A stretch of 64,000 nt of DNA, taken from positions 526,501 through 590,500 of the forward strand of contig JADJLB010000010.1 of assembly GCA_016705685.1 (NCBI GenBank), given 5' to 3'. Positions 1 to 9,161 of the stretch are shown here, piece after piece. The position numbers and the translations under genes are program-made. The notes beneath the pieces are model-generated. The model ran no database searches. It worked only from the letters and a program-made list of their open reading frames with translations, and had not been told where the DNA came from. The stretch's first letter is position 1. The number at the start of each line of letters is the position of its first letter. Source of the DNA: Propionivibrio sp. (GTDB taxonomy: Bacteria; Pseudomonadota; Gammaproteobacteria; Burkholderiales; Rhodocyclaceae).

Positions 1-1154
1 TTCTTCTTGTTAATGTCATAATCCCGGTTAAGCTGTGCGTATTCGGCCTCAATCTGGGGGACCATCTTTACTGAGGCCTTTAAATGATCGTAACGCGACT
101 GGTACTCGGCAACCCGAACACGTAAGGAGGCAACGGCGGCCTCACTCTCTGCCAGAGACACTTTTAGCTGTTGATACACTGGATTATTATTTACCAGAGA
201 CGCCGGACTGTTAGGAGACGCCTTTTTGCGAGCCGTAATTTCAGCTCGCTTCTGCTCTTCCAGTTCCTTGATCATGCGTCGAGTACCAAGCACGTCTGGA
301 TGTTGCTCAGTAAATCTCTGCAGCAAACCATCCAGATTGTGTTTCATGGTGTCGATGCGGCCGTCGATTTCGGGAATGGAAATACCAGCGGTCGATTCCG
401 GCGTATCTGGCAGCAGAACCGGATCTTCCCCGACGATCTGGCGTTTGAGCGCATCGCGTGCATTCTCGGCTTCCCGCAACTCAAGCTTGGATTTCTCAAG
501 AACGGCACTGACTTCGCCAATTCGCCCAAAGTAATCCTTGCCATCGGAACCTTGCTGCAAGGAAAGGTTCTTCAGTTTGAATTCCTTCAGTCGGTTTTCT
601 GCCTCCTCCAGTTTGTTTTGGTACACCTGAATCTGGTCGTCTATGAATTTCTTGGCGGAATCCGTGTCCTTGCGCTTGTCGCCAAGGCTAGACTCTACGA
701 ATATGGATGCCAGCGACTGAACCACCCGTTTTGCCCGCTCAGGGTCCTGATCGTCATAGGCAAGCGTATACAGGTTGTCACGCGATGTACTCTTGATGGT
801 GAGCGTTTTCATCAAGGAGTCGATCATGGCATCCTGTGCCGGTTTGGATTTGACATTGAGATCCAGATCAGCCATGCGGACCAGTTTTTCCACGTTGGGT
901 CGGCTGATCAGAGTCCGGCTTAGAATCATGATCTGCTGGTCGAGATTCGGTTCAATCGCCAAACCCGACATCAACGGTTTGAGTATGGACTGGGTGTCCA
1001 CGTAAATACGCGCCGAGGCCTCATATTTATCCGGAATACGGAGAATCACGACGACGGCAATCACACCAACGGCCCAAGCAACAACCAGCCCGAGCCAGCG
1101 ATGCTTCCACATTCCTCGCAGAATAGTCGTCGCTTGTCGGATTATTTCATCCAT
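1..1154 (-). CDS. XrtA-type polysaccharide chain-length determinant (Wzz-like), partial
   Basis: Inner-membrane protein expected to set exopolysaccharide chain length in the exosortase-associated EPS pathway. About 384 codons are visible and the C-terminus lies beyond base 1. A short basic N-terminus (MDEIIRQ) precedes a transmembrane segment at about residues 20-40, then the Wzz signature (KYEASARIYVDTQS), a long Lys/Glu/Gln-rich coiled-coil region, and a C-terminal AEYAQLNRDYDINKK stretch that resembles the entry to the GNVR region. The ATG at 1154 is the only start that keeps the MDEII frame. It lies 76 bp downstream of the export lipoprotein gene on the same strand, so the two probably share an operon. 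The family call rests on sequence character and context, and the kinase or exosortase genes that would confirm the locus are outside the window. Confidence 0.85.
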   Translation of the reverse strand, partial: MDEIIRQATTILRGMWKHRWLGLVVAWAVGVIAVVVILRIPDKYEASARIYVDTQSILKPLMSGLAIEPNLDQQIMILSRTLISRPNVEKLVRMADLDLNVKSKPAQDAMIDSLMKTLTIKSTSRDNLYTLAYDDQDPERAKRVVQSLASIFVESSLGDKRKDTDSAKKFIDDQIQVYQNKLEEAENRLKEFKLKNLSLQQGSDGKDYFGRIGEVSAVLEKSKLELREAENARDALKRQIVGEDPVLLPDTPESTAGISIPEIDGRIDTMKHNLDGLLQRFTEQHPDVLGTRRMIKELEEQKRAEITARKKASPNSPASLVNNNPVYQQLKVSLAESEAAVASLRVRVAEYQSRYDHLKASVKMVPQIEAEYAQLNRDYDINKK

Positions 1155-1230
1155 GGATCATGTTTTCGCTAGTGATTTTTAAACACACTGGCTACGATCC
1201 ATATCGTCGCCAGTAAAATTGAAGAGCCAA

Positions 1231-1860
1231 TCAGAACCAACTGCGCGGGATGATCAATACATCGCCCGGCTTCATTTCGACATTGGCCGACACATCACCG
1301 CGCTTTATCAGATCGTTTACGCGAACACTGAATTGTTTGTTGCTTTCGGCGGTTCGTAGCAGGGTGGTTCCATTGCCATCAGCAAACTCGGTGATTCCGC
1401 CAACAGCGATCATGACGTCAAGCAGTGTCATTTGCTGTTTATAAGGTAGCGTTTGCGGCTTTGCCGCTTCTCCCACGACGCGTATTTGTTCACTATATGG
1501 CCCGACAAAGGCGGTGACTATGACGGTAACAACCGGGTCTCGTATGAATTTGCCAAGCGCCTCCTCGATATCTCGAGCCAGTTTCGTCGAGTCCTTCCCT
1601 ATCGCCGGCAAATCCTCAACCAGAGGCGCTGTAATCTTGCCATCGGGCCGCACCGGAACGGTCATCGAAAGCTCTGGGTTTCGCCAAACCACGATATTCA
1701 CCATATCGCCTGGCCCGATGATGTAATTGTAGTCAGGCGATGAAGCAGAATATGGCGCGGGGGGGTTGCTTGATGCACAACCGATAGCCACAGCGCCAAG
1801 CGTCCCGATGACCATCCAACGAAACGCGACGCCTAAGGCGTTATACAGGCTGACAAACAT
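1231..1860 (-). CDS. Polysaccharide export outer-membrane lipoprotein (Wza/XrtA-system type)
   Basis: Short Wza-like polysaccharide export protein of 209 residues. The N-terminus has a hydrophobic signal ending in a lipobox (VAIGC, Cys28), so the mature protein should be an outer-membrane-directed lipoprotein. The polysaccharide-export domain follows (YIIGPGDMVNIVVWRNPELS at about 45-65, then PVRPDGKITAPLVEDL), and after it a SLBB-like segment (IRVVGEAAKPQTLPY) that ends in MKPGDVLIIPRSWF. The length matches the compact form found in exosortase-A EPS loci rather than the roughly 380-residue Wza of E. coli. It is the upstream gene of the chain-length determinant. An SD-like AAAGGAGAA sits just before the ATG at 1860. 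Confidence 0.9.
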   Translation of the reverse strand: MFVSLYNALGVAFRWMVIGTLGAVAIGCASSNPPAPYSASSPDYNYIIGPGDMVNIVVWRNPELSMTVPVRPDGKITAPLVEDLPAIGKDSTKLARDIEEALGKFIRDPVVTVIVTAFVGPYSEQIRVVGEAAKPQTLPYKQQMTLLDVMIAVGGITEFADGNGTTLLRTAESNKQFSVRVNDLIKRGDVSANVEMKPGDVLIIPRSWF

Positions 1861-2314
1861 ACCATTCTCCTTTAATCGGCAACTGTCCTATGGAACGCGG
1901 GAAACTCGTCAGGCGTAATACTAACGGAAATAACCCAACTTTAATCAATTTGTCCAACACAATCCCGTCGGAGAATAATGTATTGTTGTTAGTAACATAC
2001 AATCCATTCTTTAACCAAAATAACAATAACAATTGGTTTCCTCGGTCCCTAGAATCGTCGTTCCAATGCCCAACGATGCCTACATACCCACGGGTTGCTT
2101 TATCGGAATTAAAGTATCAGGTCTTTTTCGTTCCATAAACTGCGCGACTGGAATGCTTTGATTCTAGCTATTAGCTTCACTCCTGCCGTTCTTTCGAAGA
2201 CAGTCGCTGGCAACAAGCGAAAGATACTGTGTCATACGCGATGAAAGAAACAAGTATTTCACACTTCAAGAGTGTAGTTCCACACAACCCAGGCGGCATC
2301 TGGCCAGGATGAAA
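1861..2314. other. AT-rich intergenic region upstream of the EPS export operon
   Basis: 454 bp without a supportable gene. It is clearly richer in A and T than the flanking coding DNA, with the strongest A/T block at about 1920-2040. It separates the EPS export gene from the permease operon, both read on the minus strand, so it should carry the EPS promoter and perhaps the permease terminator. A weak sigma-54-like element (GG-N10-GC, minus strand, about 2172-2187, 7 of 11 consensus bases by my count) is present. It would leave a leader of roughly 300 nt. Short reading frames here have no recognisable protein character. Confidence 0.5.
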
Positions 2315-3547
2315 TCAGGCACCTTGCCGAAGCGCGTCGACTACATGCATTCGCGATGCCCGACGCGCAGGCATCACTGCGGCCAGGCAGGTGGCCACAA
2401 GACCAATGCCCCCGGCAGTCAACACTTCGAGCGGCATAATTCGGATGAAGGCGGTGTATCCGATATTGGCATTGGGGGGCGGCGGCATTGGAATCCCGAT
2501 GGCAGAAATGGTCCAGGCCGCGGCGCAGCCCAGCGACATGCCCAGTCCTGCGCCAATCAAACCAAGCATCATACTCTCGGTCATAATGAGTCGGAATACC
2601 GCTCCCGGCCTGTCGCCCAGGGCCAGCAAGGTACCAAACTCTCGCGTACGTTCAAACAGAGTCATGTTGACACTGTTTGCCACGCTTAACAGCACCATGA
2701 GCAAGATGATGAGGCGTAACACGCCGAACTGTGTCTCGTAGAGTTGCTGTGTCTTGTCGTAGAAGTCCGACAACGCTCTCCAGGAGGCAATTTCGTATTT
2801 GTCCGGACCAAGTTTGTGACGCAGGGAAGCCACCACTCGATCCGTATCCGTTGTGCGATTGAGCAACAGCACCATAACGTGAGCGGAATCATTGTCCATC
2901 AGGTTCCGCGCCGCCTTCAGTGAAATTCGGACGGCACGTGCGTCAAAATCCTTCGAAAAACTCTGAAACACCCCGATGACCTCAAAGTCCAAAGTATTGA
3001 CTGCACCCTGCGCCAGCGTGATGACCAGATTGACTCTATCGCCTGCCTTCAGCCCAAGCGATTTTGCCACGCCTTGCCCTAACACGATGCCGTCGCTATC
3101 GCCATCGGCAAGTGCGCGCCCTTCGATATAGCGCATATAGGTGCCGAGCTTGGCCTCCGCATCGGGTTCGACACCCTCGCCAACAATCCCGAGATCGCGC
3201 TTCCCGTTGTTGATCATTCCCGTAAAACCGAGACGTGACAACACGATCTGCACTCCAGGCTGATCCGCCAGTTCTTGTTTGAGCTTGTCCGGCTGATCGA
3301 TAAGAAACGAATCCGGGGATCGAGTACGTCCTTCGCGGTACCCCTGGCGGACTATCTGGATATGTCCGCTCTGCGAATGAATAACCGCCTCACCCAGTTG
3401 AATAAATATGTCCTGCACAAAACCGCCGGCCAGGATCAGACCGGCCACACCCAGGCTAATGGCCGCCAGAGTCGCTGCCGACCGGACCCGATGCCGGAAC
3501 ACGTTGCGCAGAGCAAACGCCAGACCTTGGGGTAGCTGTAAGTTCAT
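2315..3547 (-). CDS. ABC transporter permease, FtsX/LolC-E family (second of pair)
   Basis: Inner-membrane permease of the LolC/LolE/MacB type, 410 residues. The layout is typical: one transmembrane helix near residues 25-47, a large periplasmic domain to about 270, and three C-terminal helices (IILLMVLLSVANSVNMTLFERTRE carries the FtsX coupling motif RTREFGTLLALG). It is paralogous to the gene immediately upstream, including a shared IGIPMPPxP loop between the last helices, so the two probably form a heterodimer. Its ATG overlaps the upstream stop (ATGA), indicating translational coupling. No ATPase is adjacent; the nearest candidate partner is at 11723-12484. Substrate is unknown. Lipoprotein or lipid extraction is inferred from the family and from the LolA-like protein nearby. 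Confidence 0.85.
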   Translation of the reverse strand: MNLQLPQGLAFALRNVFRHRVRSAATLAAISLGVAGLILAGGFVQDIFIQLGEAVIHSQSGHIQIVRQGYREGRTRSPDSFLIDQPDKLKQELADQPGVQIVLSRLGFTGMINNGKRDLGIVGEGVEPDAEAKLGTYMRYIEGRALADGDSDGIVLGQGVAKSLGLKAGDRVNLVITLAQGAVNTLDFEVIGVFQSFSKDFDARAVRISLKAARNLMDNDSAHVMVLLLNRTTDTDRVVASLRHKLGPDKYEIASWRALSDFYDKTQQLYETQFGVLRLIILLMVLLSVANSVNMTLFERTREFGTLLALGDRPGAVFRLIMTESMMLGLIGAGLGMSLGCAAAWTISAIGIPMPPPPNANIGYTAFIRIMPLEVLTAGGIGLVATCLAAVMPARRASRMHVVDALRQGA

Positions 3548-4773
3548 TGGTTGTGCCGCAATGCGTCGACGATATTTAACCGACTGGCCTTCCAGGCCGG
3601 CAGAATGCTGGCGATCAAGGTCGTAACCAGGGCCAGGGTCAAAGCTTCACCGGCCAGAGAAGTGCTGATCAAAATCTGACCGATATAGCCCCTTGCCATT
3701 CCTGGCGCAGGCGGCATCGGAATTCCGATGGTGGAGATGATGGCCGCCAGAACATAACCCAGGATCAGCCCGACCAAGCCGCCGGCCACGCCGATCAAGA
3801 CGCCCTCAGCCAGAAACATACGCATCACAAATTTCCGTCGCTGCCCGATGGCCAGACTGGTTCCGATTTCTCGGGTTCGTTCAAGCACGCTCATCGTTTG
3901 CGTATTGGAAATGGTCAATACAATGATCAATCCGATAATAAACTTCACCACGCTGACCTGCTTCGAGAATAAAACGACCGTCTTATTGTAAAAATCGGAT
4001 AGTGCGTTCCACGGAATAACCTCAAAACTCTTTGCTGGCAATTCATCTCTAAGTTTCTCAGCGGTCTTCGTTGTTTGCTCGGTCCGTTCAAGCAGCGCTA
4101 CCCAGGTGGTCGCGCCGTCAACCCGCATCAACTTGCGCGCCACGGCAATTGGCAGGCGCAATGCGCTGTCATCATATTCCTTGACTATGGTGGCAAACGT
4201 CCCGGCAACCTTGACTTCAACCGCATTCGGACTGCCATTGGCCGCGGTTGCCAGCAACACAACGGTATCACCGGCTTTGACTTCAAGACTATGCGCCAAG
4301 CCTTCACCCAGCAACACGGCGGTTTCGGTCACATCGGAAAGATCGCTACCGGACACAAGGGTGATACGACTGCTGATCGGTCGCTCACGCACCGGATCAA
4401 TGCCTTCCCCGACAAAGGCAATGGTCACATCGCCGTGACTAACCAGCCCGCTGAAAGCCAGACGCGGGGTCAAGCTGACCATGCCTTCCGTCTTTTCAAT
4501 CATCTGCTGTTCGGACGATTGTGCCGGGAGCAGGAATGCATAGGGATCGGCAATCCCTTTTTCGTAGTAAGCCGGCCTTACAATCTGCAGATGGCCAAGT
4601 TGCGAATGAATAGTGATTTCACGCATGTCCTGGAAGATCCAGGCAATGAAACCCCCAGCCAATAAAAAAGCAACGATGCCCCCCGCCACCGTAAGTACTG
4701 CCACGGTGGTCCGATTGGCATTTCGCCGGAGATTACGGCCGGCAAGACGGAAATCTGCGGCTAAACCGAGCAT
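3544..4773 (-). CDS. ABC transporter permease, FtsX/LolC-E family (first of pair)
   Basis: 409-residue paralogue of the following permease, first gene of the pair. It has an N-terminal helix after a basic segment (AGRNLRRNANRTT), a periplasmic domain of about 220 residues, and C-terminal helices with the coupling motif RTREIGTSLAIGQ and the loop IGIPMPPAPGMARGY. The last residues (KASRLNIVDALRHNQ) match the conserved FtsX-family tail. The ATG at 4773 opens onto a 284-bp divergent intergenic region. Together with the next gene it could form a LolCE-like heterodimer, the ATPase being supplied in trans. The domain layout differs from ordinary MacB because no ATPase is fused. Confidence 0.85.
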   Translation of the reverse strand: MLGLAADFRLAGRNLRRNANRTTVAVLTVAGGIVAFLLAGGFIAWIFQDMREITIHSQLGHLQIVRPAYYEKGIADPYAFLLPAQSSEQQMIEKTEGMVSLTPRLAFSGLVSHGDVTIAFVGEGIDPVRERPISSRITLVSGSDLSDVTETAVLLGEGLAHSLEVKAGDTVVLLATAANGSPNAVEVKVAGTFATIVKEYDDSALRLPIAVARKLMRVDGATTWVALLERTEQTTKTAEKLRDELPAKSFEVIPWNALSDFYNKTVVLFSKQVSVVKFIIGLIIVLTISNTQTMSVLERTREIGTSLAIGQRRKFVMRMFLAEGVLIGVAGGLVGLILGYVLAAIISTIGIPMPPAPGMARGYIGQILISTSLAGEALTLALVTTLIASILPAWKASRLNIVDALRHNQ

Positions 4774-5057
4774 AGTCAGGTCGTTAACATTAATGAGCCA
4801 GTGTCAATGCATCCACTTCACGGTCGTGAGCTTAACCCAGCGCGGATGAAAAGAAACCATACGCAGGCAAAGAAAATACTTGACTTGGAAATTGAAATAC
4901 AATTGCCCAAAACACACAACACAATCAGGTAACAATAAGGTGCATATATTCTGCCGTACTGACGCTACATCATAGGCCCAGGCGCCTCGCCTGCAAGCCT
5001 GCTTTCCCATGAGATTCAGCGCCATCGTCTGTGGTAGCGCGAACGTGTGAGGCTAAC
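4774..5057. promoter_or_regulatory. Divergent control region between permease and biosynthetic operons
   Basis: 284-bp gap between two operons transcribed away from each other. Two sigma-54-like elements occur: one reading toward the permeases (minus strand, 4941-4956, CGGCAG-N5-ATGCA) and one reading toward the biosynthetic genes (plus strand, 4980-4995, AGGCGC-N5-CTGCA). Each matches 8 of the 11 bases of TGGCAC-N5-TTGCW by my count, with the essential GG and GC spaced by 10. They may be chance matches. They gain some weight from the perfect copy at 10071-10086. No convincing sigma-70 pair was found. Confidence 0.3.
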
Positions 5058-6140
5058 ATGAAAAGGTGTAAAAAGTGCTTGATTCCCGCGTCTGTGCCTG
5101 GGATATCGTTATCAAAAGATGACGTTTGCAACCTATGCCTGGACAAGAATACACTGCAGTCTGCCGCTGCCAAAGAGGAAGAAGCAAGGCAACGGTACGA
5201 AGCAGACTTCGAAAAGACCCTTGCAGAATGCAGAGGGCAAGGTGAATACGATTGCCTGGTACCCCTGAGTGGCGGGAAAGACAGCATTTACCTGCTGTAT
5301 CGTCTCAAAGTCGAATGCAAATTGAAAGTATTGGCCTTCACTGTGGATGTCAATATACCGGGTCTGGCCTGGGATAACATCAGACGCGCACTGGCCAAAC
5401 TGAACATCGACCACATCACTTATTCACCCTCGCACGAGTTCTACGACAAAACCTTCCGCTACCTGCTGCGCAACCAGGAAGAGCGCGGCGCGGTCTATAC
5501 CATCTCTTATGTCTATGCCCCGCTCTTTGAGGGCGATGCGATCAAACTGGCGATGGAAAAAAATATCCCGCTGGTTCTGGCGGGCTACTCACCCGGCCAA
5601 CCGGAACCCGAACGCATGCTTTACGAGTTTTCACGTCAGCTGATTTGTGAGACCGACTGGACGCCTCCCGAGATGGCCACTTGCGGCGAATTCGATGCGG
5701 AGGATCTGAGCCGGTTCTACAATCCGAGGAACTACCCGTCGGGGACGCAATTTCCACGCTACCTCGCCCCTTTTCACGCCTGGCCCTACAACCAGGAAAG
5801 CATCATGCGCAAAGTTGTCGAGCTTGGGCTGGTGGCCACCAGCAAACACGCCAATCCGATCCACAGCAACTACCCGATCAACTGGCTGCTGATGTATTCC
5901 GATCTTCGCGCCTTTGGCTATAACCCGTATGCCCCTGAATTTTCGGCACTCATCCGGAATGGCAAAGCCGATCTAAATTATTGGCGAATCATGGGGCCTC
6001 TGGTCGATTTTCTCATTCGCCGCCGGCTGGGACCAGGGAAGGAAGTGACGCGCAGTCTGAATTCGCTTGGTCTGACTGCCGACGATCTAGGCATCACAAA
6101 GCCGCGTGGCGCGTATGACCCGATTCCGGGACGCATGTGA
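5058..6140 (+). CDS. PP-loop ATPase, N-acetyl-sugar amidotransferase-like (WbpG/WbuX-like)
   Basis: Predicted cytoplasmic ATP pyrophosphatase of 360 residues that would adenylate a substrate and let ammonia or sulfur displace AMP. The PP-loop motif SGGKDS is at residues 71-76. Two CxxC pairs in the N-terminus (Cys4/Cys7 and Cys24/Cys27) form a likely zinc ribbon, as in N-acetyl-sugar amidotransferases of O-antigen and legionaminic or pseudaminic pathways. I chose the ATG at 5058 because GAGG lies 6 nt upstream; an in-frame GTG at 5031 has no such site. It begins a three-gene operon and its stop overlaps the next start. The true acceptor is unknown. The acyl ligase and reductase neighbours argue that it may not be a plain sugar. 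Confidence 0.7.
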   Translation: MKRCKKCLIPASVPGISLSKDDVCNLCLDKNTLQSAAAKEEEARQRYEADFEKTLAECRGQGEYDCLVPLSGGKDSIYLLYRLKVECKLKVLAFTVDVNIPGLAWDNIRRALAKLNIDHITYSPSHEFYDKTFRYLLRNQEERGAVYTISYVYAPLFEGDAIKLAMEKNIPLVLAGYSPGQPEPERMLYEFSRQLICETDWTPPEMATCGEFDAEDLSRFYNPRNYPSGTQFPRYLAPFHAWPYNQESIMRKVVELGLVATSKHANPIHSNYPINWLLMYSDLRAFGYNPYAPEFSALIRNGKADLNYWRIMGPLVDFLIRRRLGPGKEVTRSLNSLGLTADDLGITKPRGAYDPIPGRM

Positions 6141-7948
6141 CGTACCAGCCGATATCGGATGAGGTCATGGAATGCGCGGGCTGGACCGTTCCCGGCCTGT
6201 TGCATTTCAGGAGCAAACGCACGCCACAAGCCATCGCTCAATGGCAACTGGTGCCCAACGGACAATGGATTCAAGGCACCTGGAGCGAATACTGCGGTGC
6301 GGTCGCTTCCATAGCCTGTGGCTTCAGAAGACTGGGGCTGGTTGAAGGCGATCGGGTCGGCATCATGGCCGCCAGCAGCAAGGAATGGGATTTTGCCCAA
6401 CTGGGCATTCTGGCTGCCGGTGGCATCGCTATCGGCCTTGACCCTCACGGACTCGACGAACACACACAGGAGATTGCCCATCGCTGTGAGTTTGCCGGCG
6501 TCGTACTGACCAACCCCGCGCTTCTCGATAAACTCGGCGACGAGGCGCGCCGACGCCTGCGCTACGTCGTCAGCATTGAGCCGACCACGCAAACGGGTAT
6601 AGCTACGCTGGACTCGATGATTGCTGAATTGGCCGATGAGGCTCGTTGGAATCGGGCACAACCGGATAGCACGGCAACCATTATTTTCACCTCCGGCACG
6701 ACGGGCACACCCAAAGGGATCGAATACAGCCACCGCCAGATGTGCCTGGCCACCACTGCGATACTTTCAGCCTTTCCCGACCTTCGAGACGGCAGCCGAC
6801 TGGCTTGCTGGCTGCCCCTCTCCAACCTGTTCCAGCGCATGATCAACCTCTGCGCCATCAGCCGGGGCGCGCAAACCTTCTATGTCGCCGATCCACGGGA
6901 AATCATGCGCTACGCACCGCAGATCGCACCGCATGTGTTCATTGGCGTTCCACGGTTCTATGAAAAACTCTATTCCGGCATTCAGGAGGCATTGGGGAAA
7001 AAGCCGGCCTGGCAACAATGGTTGGCACAATGGGCACTCCGCATTGGCGACCGACACGCGACGGCCTTACGCGCCGGCTTGCCGCCAGGACTCGAGTTGA
7101 CGTTAAAACTTGCCGTGGCGGAACGCCTTGTTCTGAGACAATTGCGCGGCATTCTGGGTCCCAATCTGCAATTCATGATCAGCGGATCGGCGCCGATGCC
7201 GGTATGGCTGCTCGAACATTTCCACGCCATTGGCCTGCCTGTTCTCGAAGCCTACGGGCTGAGTGAAAATATAATCCCGGTGTCCTTGAACCGGCCAGGA
7301 CATTTTCGTTTCGGCTCTGTCGGCAACCCGCTTCCGGGATGCGAAGTCCGACTTGCCGAAGACAGTGAGCTGCTCGTACGCGGCCCGGGTGTATTCCATG
7401 GCTATTTTGGCGACGACAACGCCGAGACCCGCATTGACAATGATGGATTTCTGACGAGCGGTGACTTTGCACATATCGATGACGAAGGGTTTATTACCCT
7501 GATCGGTCGAAAATCCGAAATTTTCAAAACATCGACCGGGCGCCGCGTTGCCCCGTCGAGCATTGAAAGCCAACTGCGACAGCTAGATCAGGTCGAATAC
7601 GCCGTCGTGTTTGGTGCTGGACGTACTCAGCCCACCGCACTGCTGGCGGTCGGCAAAGCACTGTGGCAGGAGGATGAACACCGTTATTGTCAGCAGTTAC
7701 GCGCAGAAGCGGCGCGCGTCCTCGCGCCGTTACCCACTTACTTGCGGCCGGCGGCACTCGCCTTGACGACACAGATGTTTACACTGGCCGGCGGAGAATT
7801 GACGGCCAACCTTAAAATGCGCAGGCGCAATATCGAGCAAAATTTTTCATTCGTCCTGGATGAACTCAACATGCACATCGACAAGGCCGCCGGTGCTCCC
7901 TTCGAAACGCTAAGCAAGGATGGCCTCGTGCTATTTCTCAGCCTATGA
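6137..7948 (+). CDS. AMP-forming acyl-CoA/acyl ligase (long-chain FadD-like)
   Basis: ANL-superfamily adenylating enzyme of about 603 residues that activates a carboxylic acid as acyl-AMP and passes it to CoA or a carrier thiol. The P-loop TSGTTGTPKG is at about 185-194, the A5 region is YGLSENIIP, the hinge region is SGDFAHIDDEGFITLIGRKSE, and a candidate catalytic Lys lies in NLKMRRR near the C-terminus. The overall layout is that of long-chain acyl-CoA synthetases. The GTG at 6137 overlaps the upstream TGA (GTGA), which supports coupling. An ATG ten codons later is the alternative start, with GAGG only 2 nt before it. Its stop overlaps the reductase start. Substrate is not predictable by eye. 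Confidence 0.85.
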   Translation: MTYQPISDEVMECAGWTVPGLLHFRSKRTPQAIAQWQLVPNGQWIQGTWSEYCGAVASIACGFRRLGLVEGDRVGIMAASSKEWDFAQLGILAAGGIAIGLDPHGLDEHTQEIAHRCEFAGVVLTNPALLDKLGDEARRRLRYVVSIEPTTQTGIATLDSMIAELADEARWNRAQPDSTATIIFTSGTTGTPKGIEYSHRQMCLATTAILSAFPDLRDGSRLACWLPLSNLFQRMINLCAISRGAQTFYVADPREIMRYAPQIAPHVFIGVPRFYEKLYSGIQEALGKKPAWQQWLAQWALRIGDRHATALRAGLPPGLELTLKLAVAERLVLRQLRGILGPNLQFMISGSAPMPVWLLEHFHAIGLPVLEAYGLSENIIPVSLNRPGHFRFGSVGNPLPGCEVRLAEDSELLVRGPGVFHGYFGDDNAETRIDNDGFLTSGDFAHIDDEGFITLIGRKSEIFKTSTGRRVAPSSIESQLRQLDQVEYAVVFGAGRTQPTALLAVGKALWQEDEHRYCQQLRAEAARVLAPLPTYLRPAALALTTQMFTLAGGELTANLKMRRRNIEQNFSFVLDELNMHIDKAAGAPFETLSKDGLVLFLSL

Positions 7949-9060
7949 AAAATTACTTTGTCACCGGCGCTACCGGGGCGATTGGAAGCGCACTGATACC
8001 CATCCTGCTGCAAGACGCGGGAACCCATATCCGTTTGCTTTTACGAGCAAATTCACCCGAAAACCTGGCGTCGAGACTGGAAGCACTGTTCAATTTTTGG
8101 CAGATACCTGTCGATGACGTAAGCACCCGAAGCCGGGTCAAGGCCTTGCGTGGCGATGTTACCTTGCCCCGATTTGGGCTTGACGATGTGGACTATCAAG
8201 CCATCTGTACGGACTGCACGCATATCGTTCACTCGGCGGGGAATGTGCGGATGAATCTGCCGATCGAGAAGGCAAGACATTCTTCGGTAGACTCGGCACG
8301 CAACATCATCGAGCTGGCCCACCATTGCCCCAAGCTGCTCAAAGTCGAATTCGTCAGCACCGTGGGGGTTGGCGGGCGCACCAATGGCGCCGTTCCCGAG
8401 GAATGGATTCTGACGCCGCGCGGCTTCCACAACACCTATGAACAGGCCAAGGCGGAGGCCGAAGACACGATTCGTGCTGAACTGGAGCGCGGTCTGGCGC
8501 TGACCGTTCATCGGCCCAGCATGGTCGTCGGCGACACGATCAGCGGACGCATCATCCATTTCCAGGTCTTCTATCATTTGTGCGAATTTCTTTCCGGAAG
8601 ACGCACCCTGGGATTGGCCCCCGGTTTTGGCGTGGCACGGCTCGATATCGTGCCGGCCGACTATGTAGCCAAGATCATCGCCTGGTCGAGTTCGACCCAT
8701 ATCACGTCCGGCCAAATCCTGCACTCCTGCTCCGGACCGGATTTGGCACTGCCTCTGGAACCGTTGCGTGAACAAGTGAGGAAGGCTTTTGCCGCCGCCG
8801 GCCGTAAGTTACCGCCAGTCATCAACCTGCCGACCAGCGTCTTTCGGGCGCTGCTCACCGGAGTCAGCGTTTTCATGCCTGGCGAGACGCGTCGGGCGAT
8901 CAAAACCCTGCCTGTGTTCCTCGATTATCTGGCCACCGAACAGACCTTCGCCAACAGCAGTACGCAATCCTTGCTCGCCGATTTCGGCCTTGGCGTACCC
9001 TCCCCTTCAAGCTATCTGGACAAGGTATTGAGCTACTACCTGGAAGACTCCGGTCGTTAA
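7945..9060 (+). CDS. Thioester-reductase-like NAD(P)-dependent SDR (NAD_binding_4)
   Basis: Extended short-chain dehydrogenase of 371 residues, similar to the reductase domains that release acyl thioesters as aldehydes or alcohols and to fatty acyl-CoA reductases. The nucleotide-binding motif GATGAIGS is at 8-15. The catalytic set is visible as Ser138 (EFVSTVGV) and Tyr165-x3-Lys169 (TYEQAK). The start ATG overlaps the ligase stop (ATGA), so activation and reduction of one acyl group is a natural inference. A GGR-epimerase-like activity cannot be excluded from motifs alone. The gene converges on the PEP-CTERM gene, with a strong terminator between them. Confidence 0.8.
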   Translation: MKNYFVTGATGAIGSALIPILLQDAGTHIRLLLRANSPENLASRLEALFNFWQIPVDDVSTRSRVKALRGDVTLPRFGLDDVDYQAICTDCTHIVHSAGNVRMNLPIEKARHSSVDSARNIIELAHHCPKLLKVEFVSTVGVGGRTNGAVPEEWILTPRGFHNTYEQAKAEAEDTIRAELERGLALTVHRPSMVVGDTISGRIIHFQVFYHLCEFLSGRRTLGLAPGFGVARLDIVPADYVAKIIAWSSSTHITSGQILHSCSGPDLALPLEPLREQVRKAFAAAGRKLPPVINLPTSVFRALLTGVSVFMPGETRRAIKTLPVFLDYLATEQTFANSSTQSLLADFGLGVPSPSSYLDKVLSYYLEDSGR

Positions 9061-9108
9061 GCGGCCCTGATCTGGCCCGAGCAACTTAGGGTTGCCAGTT
9101 TTTCAATC

Positions 9109-9138
9109 AAAAAAAACGGCCTCACGAAGAGGCCGTTT
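9109..9138 (-). terminator. Intrinsic terminator of the PEP-CTERM gene
   Basis: Perfect 10-bp stem (AAACGGCCTC, 9114-9123, with GAGGCCGTTT, 9129-9138) and a 5-nt loop. On the minus strand it is followed by a run of eight T (9116 to 9109). It lies 23 bp past the stop of the minus-strand PEP-CTERM gene and may also damp read-through from the convergent reductase gene. Confidence 0.9.
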
Positions 9139-9161
9139 CGTATCGCTGCTTGAGCTAAGTC

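Noticed and set aside
171-1005. Plus-strand frames at the left edge
   Set aside because: Antisense to the chain-length determinant, which translates without interruption on the minus strand with Wzz motifs.
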